This document shows positions 15,464 through 22,735 of a stretch of 39,138 nucleotides of DNA, in pieces. Within the stretch, counting starts at the first letter, position 1; each line of letters opens with the position of its first letter. The DNA comes from DASQQQ01 sp036390995. GTDB lineage: Bacteria > Actinomycetota > UBA4738 > HRBIN12. The stretch spans positions 1-39,138 of the forward strand of contig DASWAT010000158.1 of assembly GCA_036390995.1 (NCBI GenBank), in the 5' to 3' direction. The position numbers were made by a program, and so were the translations under genes. Below the pieces are notes generated by a model. It ran no database searches and was not told the origin of the DNA. It worked only from the letters and a program-made list of their open reading frames with translations.

Positions 15464-17373
15464 GGCGCGGCGGTCGGCGCCGGCAGGTCGGGCAGGAAGA
15501 CGTGGAAGGAGGCTCCGCCGCTGGGTCGATCCTCGACCCACGCGCGGCCGCCGTGCAGCTCCGCGAACCGTGCTACCAGAGAGAGCCCGATGCCGCTCCC
15601 GGGAAGCTCGCCGGCATCCGGGCCGCGCCGGAAGGCCTCGAAGATGCGATCCTTCGCCTCGTCGGCAACACCGGGTCCGTCGTCCTCCACCACGAGCAGC
15701 GCGCCGCCGTCGGCCGCCTCCACGCGAACCCAGATGCGGCTCGAGGCGGGGGTGTGTCGGGCAGCGTTGACCAGGAGGTTCTCGAGCATCCGCTCGACCT
15801 TCGGGCGGTCGACCGCCACCACCAGGCGCTCGGCGTGCACGGAGACCTCGTGCCCTGCGAGCGACTCGGTAGTCCGGACCATCTCGCGTGCCAGCTCGCC
15901 GAGGTCCACGGGGAACCGGCGTGGCTCGACGATCCCCTGATCGAGGCGGTCCAGGTCCAAGAGGTCGGTGAGCAGCGTGTTGATCCCACGCGTCCGGGTG
16001 GCGAGCGACTGCAGCATGGCTCGCCGCTCGACCTCGGGCAGCTCGCGATCCAGACGCTCCAGGGTGCTGGCGGCTCCGAGGATCGCGGTGAGCGGACCCT
16101 TCAGATCGTGGGACAGCGTGTGCAGCAGGGTGGCTTTGAGCGCGTCCATCTGCTGCAGTCGCTCGAGGGCGTCCGCCAGCTCCTGCTCGGATCGCTTACG
16201 CTCCGTGACGTCGTACATGACGCCCTGCAACACGAACGGCGTGCCGGTCTCGTCTCGCACCGCGGTCGCCTCGTCGAGGATCCACACCCACCGGCCGTCC
16301 TTCGACCGCATGCGGTATTCCGCTCGCATCGGCTCGCCGGTTCGCATCGACTCCTCCTCGGCAGCCCGCGCTCCGGACAGGTCGTCGGGGTGGGTGTACG
16401 ACGCCATCGGATGCGGATGCGCGAGCCACTCCTGCGGCGTGTACCCGAGGACGTTCTCGAGCTGGGGACTGATGTAGAGCCAGTCGCCGTCTTCCCCGTA
16501 CTCGCCGAGATAGACGACGGCAGGGATCTGTTCGACGAGGGTCCGGTACTTGGCTTCGAGCTCGGCGTGATGGTGCTCGGCCTCCTTGATCTGCGTGATG
16601 TCGAGCATCAGGCCCTGCCAGAAGGACAGCCCCGACACCGGATCCTCCACGACGACCGCCTCGTCGCGGAACCACACCACCCGGCCGTCGCGAGCGATCA
16701 TCCGGTACTCGGAGCTGAACCGGTCTCCCGTCGCGTTCGTTCGCCGGTCCTCCGCGATCACCCGCTCGCGGTCGTCGGGGTGCATGACCGCGAGCCACAG
16801 CCCCGGATCGAGGGCCCATTCGTCCGGCGTGATCCTCAGGATCTTCGTGGTCTGAGGGCTCACGTAGACGTCTCGGTAGCCGGTGGGACTGCTCTCGTCC
16901 ACGACCTGTGTGTAGATGATCGCCGGGATCTGCTCGACGAGCGCCCGGTAACGGACCTCGGCCTCCCGCAGCTGATGGTAGCGGGCGCCCGCCGCCGCCC
17001 GGCCGTCGATGTCCGAGGCCCGGATCACGGCGAGGGTTCCCTCCTCGCTCGGGATGGCCTCGGCCCAGAGCCGGATGACGCGTGACTCCCCGGTCCGGCT
17101 CCTGACGTGCGCGTCGAATCCGTCGATCGCTCCCCGCTCCCGCAGGAGACGTCGGGCCCGCTCGTCGCCGAGCTCCGCGAAGAGCTCAAGGTCCCACAGC
17201 GACCTGCCGACGACCTCGTCCTGGTCCCGGCCCACGAGATACAGGAAGGCGTCGTTGGCGGCCGCGATCAGCCCGTCGTGCAGGTTCGCGATGAGGGTGC
17301 CCTGGGAGCTGCCGCGGAAGACCTGATCGACCAGGCCCCCCCGCTCCGGCGCGGTCAGGCGAGCCTCCATCAT
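15451..17373 (-). CDS. Soluble sensor histidine kinase with three PAS domains
   Basis: A 640-aa cytoplasmic kinase with no signal peptide or membrane segment. Three PAS-type domains cover about residues 13-125, 140-265 and 275-395; the last two are a near-duplicate pair, each opening with YRxLVEQIPAxxY and ending in a PAC-like strand. The HisKA domain has the phosphate-accepting His422 in TLSHDLKGPLTA. The ATPase domain has the N box ENLLVNAARHTP, G1 DDGPG and G2 GSGIGLSLV. No response regulator gene is in the window, so its partner is unknown. The start is taken at ATG 17373, which has GATGCT 6 nt upstream and no ribosome site. The upstream gene dacB is 59 nt away on the same strand. Confidence 0.92.
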   Translation of the reverse strand: MMEARLTAPERGGLVDQVFRGSSQGTLIANLHDGLIAAANDAFLYLVGRDQDEVVGRSLWDLELFAELGDERARRLLRERGAIDGFDAHVRSRTGESRVIRLWAEAIPSEEGTLAVIRASDIDGRAAAGARYHQLREAEVRYRALVEQIPAIIYTQVVDESSPTGYRDVYVSPQTTKILRITPDEWALDPGLWLAVMHPDDRERVIAEDRRTNATGDRFSSEYRMIARDGRVVWFRDEAVVVEDPVSGLSFWQGLMLDITQIKEAEHHHAELEAKYRTLVEQIPAVVYLGEYGEDGDWLYISPQLENVLGYTPQEWLAHPHPMASYTHPDDLSGARAAEEESMRTGEPMRAEYRMRSKDGRWVWILDEATAVRDETGTPFVLQGVMYDVTERKRSEQELADALERLQQMDALKATLLHTLSHDLKGPLTAILGAASTLERLDRELPEVERRAMLQSLATRTRGINTLLTDLLDLDRLDQGIVEPRRFPVDLGELAREMVRTTESLAGHEVSVHAERLVVAVDRPKVERMLENLLVNAARHTPASSRIWVRVEAADGGALLVVEDDGPGVADEAKDRIFEAFRRGPDAGELPGSGIGLSLVARFAELHGGRAWVEDRPSGGASFHVFLPDLPAPTAAPQEA

Positions 17374-17379
17374 GCCCAA

Positions 17380-17385
17380 AGCATC
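17380..17385 (-). promoter_or_regulatory. Possible -10 box before the histidine kinase
   Basis: On the minus strand GATGCT stands 6 nt before ATG 17373, with no ribosome site between. It is consistent with a leaderless transcript independent of dacB. The hexamer fits the consensus only at the A and last T. Confidence 0.3.
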
Positions 17386-17432
17386 GGCCTTCCGGGGGAC
17401 GCGCTTTACCGCGGCCGACGCGGGGGGAACGC

Positions 17433-19220
17433 TCAGCGCGCGTGCGCCGACAAGGTTCGGACGATGCCATCCTCGATGCGGATGGCCAGCCACTTCGGGA
17501 GCGCGGACAGGATCGAGAACTCGGCCCATGCGCGGTCGCGCTCGAGCCACACCCACCCCGAGAGCGCGGACACGTTGTCGAGGGTTCCGGTCTTGGCCCG
17601 GACCCGCTCTCCGTGCAGCCGGTCCTCGAGCGTGCCCTGGCCCCCGGTCGCCAGCGTTCCTCGAAGGACGCGACCCCAGGAGGTTCCGTCGGCGACCCCC
17701 AGCAGGTGCAGGATCCCGGCCGCCGTGACACGGTTCGCGTACGAGAGGCCGGAGCCGTCGTGCAGGGAGAAGGCGGCGCCGTGCGAGGTCACCCACGATC
17801 GCAGCACGCCCGCGCCCTTCGCGATCGTCCCCGGCGGGCCGTCCGACGTAGCGGCGAGCAGCTTGCCGAGCACCTCCGCGTAGAAGTTGTCCGACGGCCG
17901 GTTCATCCGGAGCAGCAGCGTCAGGAGCGGGCGGGAGCGGATCTCGGCCACGTCGGTGAGCCCGTCCGGCGGTGCTCCCGCACCGGGCGTCCCGCTCACG
18001 CGGATGCCCAGGGCTCGGAGCCGACGCGTCAGGGACTCGGCGGCCAGGCGCTCGGGGCTCATCGTGTACCCGCTCCCCGTGCGGTTCTCGTCGAACGTGA
18101 GCGCCGTGGGCGGCGCCACGTAGCGTCGCGTGATGCCCGGGCGCCAGCCCTCGGCCCACCAGTCGTGGCGGAAGTACGAGACCGCGCCCATCACACGCCC
18201 CTGGATCCTCCTGATGCCCGCCTCGGCCAGTCGCCGGGCCAGCGCCCCCATCCGCGCCCGCCGGATCTCGGGATCCCCTCGCCCCAGGATCCACAGGTTC
18301 CCGGGCACCACGCCGCCGTCCACCGACGCCGCCGCCGCGATGGTGGCGATGCGATGGCCCGCGCCCAGCCGGTCCAGCAACGCCATGGACAGGAGCAGCT
18401 TCTCGTTCGACGCTGGGGTCCTCGGCACGTTCCCCGCACGCTCGTACAGCGCCGTCCCGTCCACACCGACGGCCAGGGACACCGGCCTGCCGCCGATCAG
18501 CCGGTCGATCCGCCGCATCCACGGCGCCTTCTCGATGCGGAAGGACAGCGCCGGGGAGGTGCCGGTGGCGTTCGCCGGATCCTGGGCGGGCCACCGGACC
18601 CGGAGGCGCACGATCCCGAGGTCGTCGAAGCCGAAGCACGGACGAGCCCTGGCGGATGAATCGCGATCGAGTGTGAGTTCGTCCAGCACCACCCAACCGG
18701 ATGGTGAGTGACCCTGCACCTCGACCTGCTGGCCGGGTTTCGGCGGCGAGACGATGGTGGTGAGCGAGGGGCAGCTCCCGGCCGTCAGCCCCGAGGCCAG
18801 GATGCTCACGTCCACGCGAGCGCGAACCAAGACTCGTACCGGATCGGAGGAGGCGGAGGGACAGCCGCCCGAGGGCACGAGCTCGATGCGGTACCAACCG
18901 GTGCCGGTGGGGGAGTCGGCGAAGGTGAACGATCCGTCGGTGCCGGTGGTGGTCGATGTGCGGAGCGTCCAGACCGCTGAGTCCGACGGTGACCACTCGA
19001 GCCGGGCGGTTCGGCCGGCGGCGCATCCGGCCTCGTCTGGCGCGGAGCCGGACAGCGTCACACCGTCGCCGAAGGTGATGTGCGACGGCGACGCCTCAAG
19101 CGTTGGCGCGGGACTCGCGGCCACGGCCGGCACGGTGGAGCCCGCCAGCAGTGCGAGGGTAGCCGCGATCGTCGCGATCGGGAGTCTGCGGGCGAGCTTC
19201 AGGGGTCCTCTCCTCGGCAC
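17433..19220 (-). CDS. dacB: Secreted D-alanyl-D-alanine carboxypeptidase (PBP4, S13) with Ig-like N-terminus
   Basis: A 595-aa peptidoglycan carboxypeptidase/endopeptidase. A Sec signal peptide (positively charged start, ATIAATLALLAGS core, cleavage near AVAA about residue 35) precedes two beta-sandwich-like segments (about 38-130 and 135-230), then the S13 penicillin-binding fold. The catalytic motifs are intact: Ser271-x-x-Lys274 (SNEK), Ser443-Asp-Asn445 (PSDNFYAEVLG) and Lys543-Thr-Gly (AKTGTLDN). It probably trims wall peptides outside the membrane. GTG 19220 is chosen since it gives a complete basic n-region; an in-frame CTG six codons later has a better-placed GAGGAGAGG and cannot be excluded. 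The Ig-like extension is not part of typical DacB and may anchor or position the enzyme. Confidence 0.88.
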   Translation of the reverse strand: MPRRGPLKLARRLPIATIAATLALLAGSTVPAVAASPAPTLEASPSHITFGDGVTLSGSAPDEAGCAAGRTARLEWSPSDSAVWTLRTSTTTGTDGSFTFADSPTGTGWYRIELVPSGGCPSASSDPVRVLVRARVDVSILASGLTAGSCPSLTTIVSPPKPGQQVEVQGHSPSGWVVLDELTLDRDSSARARPCFGFDDLGIVRLRVRWPAQDPANATGTSPALSFRIEKAPWMRRIDRLIGGRPVSLAVGVDGTALYERAGNVPRTPASNEKLLLSMALLDRLGAGHRIATIAAAASVDGGVVPGNLWILGRGDPEIRRARMGALARRLAEAGIRRIQGRVMGAVSYFRHDWWAEGWRPGITRRYVAPPTALTFDENRTGSGYTMSPERLAAESLTRRLRALGIRVSGTPGAGAPPDGLTDVAEIRSRPLLTLLLRMNRPSDNFYAEVLGKLLAATSDGPPGTIAKGAGVLRSWVTSHGAAFSLHDGSGLSYANRVTAAGILHLLGVADGTSWGRVLRGTLATGGQGTLEDRLHGERVRAKTGTLDNVSALSGWVWLERDRAWAEFSILSALPKWLAIRIEDGIVRTLSAHAR

Positions 19221-19332
19221 GGGTCGAGTGATTCTCGCCCGCGCCGGGTCGAGGCTCAAGGAGGCGGCGCCGGCCGAGTCCCCGCGTGCCCGGACGGTCG
19301 GATCCGCGACCCACTTTCGGGGCGCCCGGCGG

Positions 19333-19338
19333 TAGCCT
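19333..19338 (+). promoter_or_regulatory. -10 box TAGCCT of a likely leaderless PAC2 transcript
   Basis: TAGCCT lies 6 nt before GTG 19345, and no ribosome site is present. The geometry supports this start and a leaderless mRNA. Confidence 0.45.
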
Positions 19339-19344
19339 GTCGGG

Positions 19345-20208
19345 GTGACGGCCGCCCTCGAGCTCACCTTCCGTCCGGAGGTCCGCCGGCCCGTGCTCGT
19401 CTGCGCGTTCGGTGGCTGGAACGACGGTGGCGAGGCGGCGACCACGGCGCTTCGGTACGCGAGCGAGCGGTGGTCGGCCCGCAGGTTCGGGCGGATCGAC
19501 CCCGAGGAGTTCTTCGACTTCCAGGTGAGCCGTCCGACCGTGCGGCTGGAGGACGGGCGGACCCGCCGCCTGGAATGGCCGGCGTGCGAGTTCTCCCACG
19601 CGCGAGTGGGGGGGCGCGACCTGCTCGTGTTCCTGGGCGTCGAGCCGAACGTCCGGTGGCGGAGCTTCTGCGAGCAGATCCTCTCGGTCTGCCGCGACCT
19701 TCGGGTGGAGCTGCTCGTGACCCTCGGCGCGTTCCTGGCCGACGTCCCCCACACTCGGCCGGCTCCGGTCTCCGCTGCGAGCTCGGATCCGGAGTGGGCC
19801 GGACGCCTCGGCGTGGAGCCCTCGCGCTACGAGGGTCCCACGGGGATCGTCGGGGTGCTGAACGAGATGGCGTCGCGGAGCGGGATCGCGGCGGTATCCC
19901 TGTGGGCGGCCGCCCCCCACTACCTGCCATCGGGCACGAACCCACGGGTGGCCATCGGCTTGCTCTCGAAGCTCTGCGAGCTCCTCGGCGTGGAGGTCGA
20001 TCGCTCGGACCTGCAGGCAGCGGTGGCCGTGTGGGAACACGAGGTTCGCGAGGCGGTGGAGGAGGACGAGAACCTCGTCGCCTACGTCGGCCGGCTCGAG
20101 GAGCTGGCGGAAGGCCGTCCTGATCCGGGCGAGATCCCTTCGGGCGATCAGCTCGCCGCCGAGCTCGAGCGGTTCCTGCGTGAGCAGCGGGGCGACGGCG
20201 GAGGCTAG
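19345..20208 (+). CDS. PAC2-family protein
   Basis: A 287-aa protein of the PAC2 family, related to eukaryotic proteasome assembly chaperone 2 and common in actinobacteria, where its role is not settled. Family traits are the N-terminal strand VLVCAFGGWNDGGEAATTAL, the FFDFQVSRPTVRL segment followed by the RRLEWPACEF strand, the LLVTLGAFLADVPHTRP stretch with its GAFLADVPH signature, and YEGPTGIVGVLN. The C-terminal 60 residues are acidic and helical. It heads a run with an aldo/keto reductase and a degenerate endonuclease V, spaced 7 and 4 nt apart, which suggests one transcript. Confidence 0.88.
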   Translation: MTAALELTFRPEVRRPVLVCAFGGWNDGGEAATTALRYASERWSARRFGRIDPEEFFDFQVSRPTVRLEDGRTRRLEWPACEFSHARVGGRDLLVFLGVEPNVRWRSFCEQILSVCRDLRVELLVTLGAFLADVPHTRPAPVSAASSDPEWAGRLGVEPSRYEGPTGIVGVLNEMASRSGIAAVSLWAAAPHYLPSGTNPRVAIGLLSKLCELLGVEVDRSDLQAAVAVWEHEVREAVEEDENLVAYVGRLEELAEGRPDPGEIPSGDQLAAELERFLREQRGDGGG

Positions 20209-20215
20209 CGGCGCG

Positions 20216-21010
20216 ATGGAGCAGCGGGAGTTCGGGGCCTCGGGTCGAGAGGTTCCCGTGGTGGGGCTCGGGACCTGGAACGTGTTCGACGTGGGTCCGG
20301 AGGAGGGGTCGGGGCCCGCAGGCGTGATGGACGTCTCCCTCGACGCCGGCGCGCGATTGGTGGATTCCTCGCCCATGTACGGGCGCGCCGAGGAAATGCT
20401 CGGGCGGGCGCTCGGCGAACGCCGTCCGGACGTGTTCGTCGCCACGAAGATCTGGACGCCGTCGGTGGACGAGGGGCGCGGGCAGCTCGAGCGGCAGCTC
20501 CGGCACTACGGGGGGCACGTGGAGCTCGAGCAGGTGCACAACCTCGTGGCCTGGCGGGAGCACCTCGTCTGGCTGCAGCCGGAACGTGAAGCGGGCAGGA
20601 TCGGCCTGCTGGGCGCCACGCACTGGAACGAGAGCGTGTTCGACGAGCTCGAGCGCGTGATGCGCAGCGGCCGGGTCCAGGCCGTCCAGGTCCCGTACAA
20701 CCCGCTCGAACGCCGGGCGGCGGACCGGATCCTGCCGCTGGCCGAAGAGCTCGGGCTGGGCGTGATCGCGATGCGGCCGTTCGCCGAGGGGGAGCTGTTC
20801 CCCGGCCCGGACGCGGGCGCGGTGGCGGATCTCGGCGTCGACACGTGGGCCCAGGCCCTGCTGAAGTGGACGCTCTCGGACCGGCGCGTCCACGTGGCCA
20901 TCCCCGCGACCTCCAGGAGGGAGCACGCCCTGCAGAACGCCGCCGCAGGTGATCCGCCGTGGTTCGACGAGGCCGAACGGCGGCTGGTCGAGCACCTGGC
21001 CAGGGCGTGA
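20216..21010 (+). CDS. Aldo/keto reductase
   Basis: A 264-aa NADPH-type oxidoreductase with a TIM-barrel fold. The catalytic tetrad is visible: Asp50, Tyr55 (LVDSSPMYGRAEEMLG), Lys78 (ATKIW) and His108 (EQVHN). The C-terminal cofactor region (IPATSRREHALQNA) is also typical, although the usual phosphate-binding KS pair is replaced by TSRR. At 264 residues it is shorter than most of the family (about 300-330), with reduced loops. ATG 20216 is chosen because it begins the conserved EFGASGREVPVVGLGTW strand; an in-frame GTG at 20180 would overlap PAC2. Substrate unknown. Confidence 0.85.
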   Translation: MEQREFGASGREVPVVGLGTWNVFDVGPEEGSGPAGVMDVSLDAGARLVDSSPMYGRAEEMLGRALGERRPDVFVATKIWTPSVDEGRGQLERQLRHYGGHVELEQVHNLVAWREHLVWLQPEREAGRIGLLGATHWNESVFDELERVMRSGRVQAVQVPYNPLERRAADRILPLAEELGLGVIAMRPFAEGELFPGPDAGAVADLGVDTWAQALLKWTLSDRRVHVAIPATSRREHALQNAAAGDPPWFDEAERRLVEHLARA

Positions 21011-21014
21011 ATCC

Positions 21015-21755
21015 GTGGAAGCGCAGGCGTGGCCGCGCGCGCCCGAGGAGCTCGAGGCGTTGCAGCGTCGTCTGGGCGGCGAGCGGCCGGCTCCCTGGAT
21101 CGCGACGGGTGCGGAGCGGGTGGGTGGCGCCTTCGTGGCCTTCTCCACGCGACGGGGTCGGGGTGCTGAGGCCGCCGAGCGGGCCTGGGCTGTCGCGGTC
21201 GTGCTGGGGAAGGGGGGCGCCGTCGAGGACCGGTCCGTGGTGGCATCGGAGGTCGAGGCCGGGTACCGGGCCGGCTTCCTCGCGCTGCGCGAGGGTGCGT
21301 TGCTCGAACGGGCCATCCGGGCTCTGGAGCGTCCGCCGGACGTGCTCCTGGTGAACGCGAGCGGCCGGGATCACCCGCGGAGGGCTGGGCTCGCACTGCA
21401 CCTCGGGGCGATCCTCGGGGTTCCGACGGTGGGGGTCACCGATCGTCCGCTGGTCGCCACCGGCGGCGAGCCGGAGGCGCAGGTCGGCAGCTCGGAGGCG
21501 CTGTTGCTCGATGGCGAGGTCGTCGGCTTCCGCGTTCGAACGCGATCGGGCTCGCGTCCCGTGTGCGTGCATGCCGCGTGGCGAACGGAGCCCGAGACCG
21601 CTCGGGCGGTCGTGCTCGCCGCCGCGACCGGTGCCCGCACGCCCGAGCCGATCCGGCTCGCACGGTTCCTTGCGCGCTCGGTCAGGGCGCGGGACGAGGG
21701 CCGCTCGCCGCCGGGCCGCGAGGCCGGCGAGCGAGCCGATCTGCTCAGCAGGTGA
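21015..21755 (+). CDS. Endonuclease V homologue lacking catalytic aspartates
   Basis: A 246-aa protein with the endonuclease V fold, seen in HPRRAGLALHLGAILGVPTV and the GYRAGFLALREGALL strand. Active enzymes have an Asp in GADVxF, an Asp in the VDGxG strand before HPRR, and a Lys in GVAK. Here these positions read Phe40 (GGAFVAF), Asn114 (LLVNASGRDHPRR) and Asp143 (GVTDRPL); only Glu93 and HPRR remain. Cleavage next to deoxyinosine is therefore unlikely; a nucleic-acid-binding or unrelated role is possible. The frame is intact and well coded, so this is not decay. GTG 21015 is 4 nt after the aldo/keto reductase stop. It overlaps the convergent Mth938-like gene by 11 nt. Confidence 0.78.
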   Translation: MEAQAWPRAPEELEALQRRLGGERPAPWIATGAERVGGAFVAFSTRRGRGAEAAERAWAVAVVLGKGGAVEDRSVVASEVEAGYRAGFLALREGALLERAIRALERPPDVLLVNASGRDHPRRAGLALHLGAILGVPTVGVTDRPLVATGGEPEAQVGSSEALLLDGEVVGFRVRTRSGSRPVCVHAAWRTEPETARAVVLAAATGARTPEPIRLARFLARSVRARDEGRSPPGREAGERADLLSR

Positions 21756-22086
21756 GGTGCAGCGCCGCCGCGGTGGTCGCCGGGTCGAGCTCCCGATAGC
21801 GGCGCACGGCCTCGGCGGTCCGGTGGATCTCGACCTCGACCCCGCGTTCGCGCAACGCATCCACGGCCCGTGGGTCGGGTTCCATACGCCCGATCGCGCC
21901 GGTTCCCACGACCAGTCGCCCGGGGAGCTCGTCCAACACCTCGGCCAGATCCTCTAGCGCCAGCGAGTGTCCCTCCCGACGCCACCAGTTCCGGACCACG
22001 CGGCCCGGAAGGACGATGACGTCGTGCGTCTCCTCCCGCCCTTCGACCAGGAGGTGTCCGAACCGGTAACCGTCGAGCCGTTCCAT
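21745..22086 (-). CDS. Mth938-like domain protein
   Basis: A 113-aa single-domain protein of the Mth938/NDUFAF3 family, whose bacterial members have no assigned function. Diagnostic pieces are YRFGHLLVEG, DVIVLPGRVVRNWWRREGHSL, LVVGTGAIGRM and RGVEVEIHRTAEAVRRYREL. ATG 22086 is chosen because it begins the family domain and has a -10-like CATGCT (22093-22098 on this strand) 6 nt upstream; the longer in-frame start at 22152 adds 22 unlikely residues. It converges on the endonuclease V homologue. Confidence 0.85.
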   Translation of the reverse strand: MERLDGYRFGHLLVEGREETHDVIVLPGRVVRNWWRREGHSLALEDLAEVLDELPGRLVVGTGAIGRMEPDPRAVDALRERGVEVEIHRTAEAVRRYRELDPATTAAALHLTC

Positions 22087-22257
22087 GCGACCAGCATGCC
22101 GCGTTCCGGCCGTTCCTGCAGGCACGGAAATGGACTTTCGACGGAGGGCCACGCACCGAACGGCCGATGGCGGTCATCCCCTTCCTGACCGAGGATGCGA
22201 CTGAGAGGGGGATACCGGGTGGAGCCCGAAGAGGATCGCGAGCCACGGGGGAGGGGC

Positions 22258-22644
22258 ATGAGTGAGACGGCCATCTTCGCGAAGTACGTGGCTGCGATGC
22301 TCCGGATCGGCCAGGCTGATCCGGACCGGGCCCGCGCGGCGATCGTGGCCAGGGGAGACCAGGTCCTCGCCGCCCTCCGGGACGCGCTGCGGCCGGGCGC
22401 CCGGGACTCGGTCCGCATCGTCGCCCTCATCGACATGTACCTGCAGACCACCCTGGAGATGCTCTACTCCGCGTCCCGCTCGGACGACCGGTTGGAGTTC
22501 GCGGAGGCGGAGATGAAGGCCTGGGCGGTCGCCGGCGCGCTGGATCGCGCCGCGGAAGCGGCCCAGTCGAAGGACCGGGACACCGTGTACGCGGCGATGC
22601 GCGCGGCCGAGTCCGTCCTCGGCATCAACCTCGCGTCATCCTGA
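22258..22644 (+). CDS. Hypothetical helical protein
   Basis: A 128-aa product that I do not recognise. It looks entirely alpha-helical, rich in Ala, Arg and Glu, with no signal peptide; the middle (VRIVALIDMYLQTTLEMLYSAS) is an amphipathic helix and could be a protein-protein interface. ATG 22258 is favoured by GGGGAGGGG just upstream. An in-frame GTG at 22219 has GATACC close before it and could give a 13-residue longer leaderless form. It is divergent from the Mth938-like gene, with 171 nt between starts, and is followed by a strong hairpin. Confidence 0.65.
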   Translation: MSETAIFAKYVAAMLRIGQADPDRARAAIVARGDQVLAALRDALRPGARDSVRIVALIDMYLQTTLEMLYSASRSDDRLEFAEAEMKAWAVAGALDRAAEAAQSKDRDTVYAAMRAAESVLGINLASS

Positions 22645-22659
22645 GTCGCGGTCGAGGGG

Positions 22660-22695
22660 GGGCAGCCTACGAGCACAAGCGTTCGTAGGCTGCCC
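22660..22695 (+). terminator. Strong hairpin after the hypothetical gene, no T tract
   Basis: A 13-bp perfect inverted repeat (22660-22672 with 22683-22695), extended by a G-U and a C-G pair, leaves a 6-nt loop. No T run follows, so it is either a non-canonical terminator or an mRNA 3' stabiliser for the 128-aa gene. Confidence 0.6.
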
Positions 22696-22723
22696 GCGTT
22701 CCGCAGCATCTCGCGGCGGCCCG

Positions 22724-22729
22724 TAGGCT
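22724..22729 (+). promoter_or_regulatory. -10 box TAGGCT deciding the MFS start
   Basis: TAGGCT ends 6 nt before ATG 22736. An alternative GTG at 22730 directly touches the box and would be upstream of the transcript start, so ATG 22736 is preferred. Confidence 0.45.
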
Positions 22730-22735
22730 GTGAGC

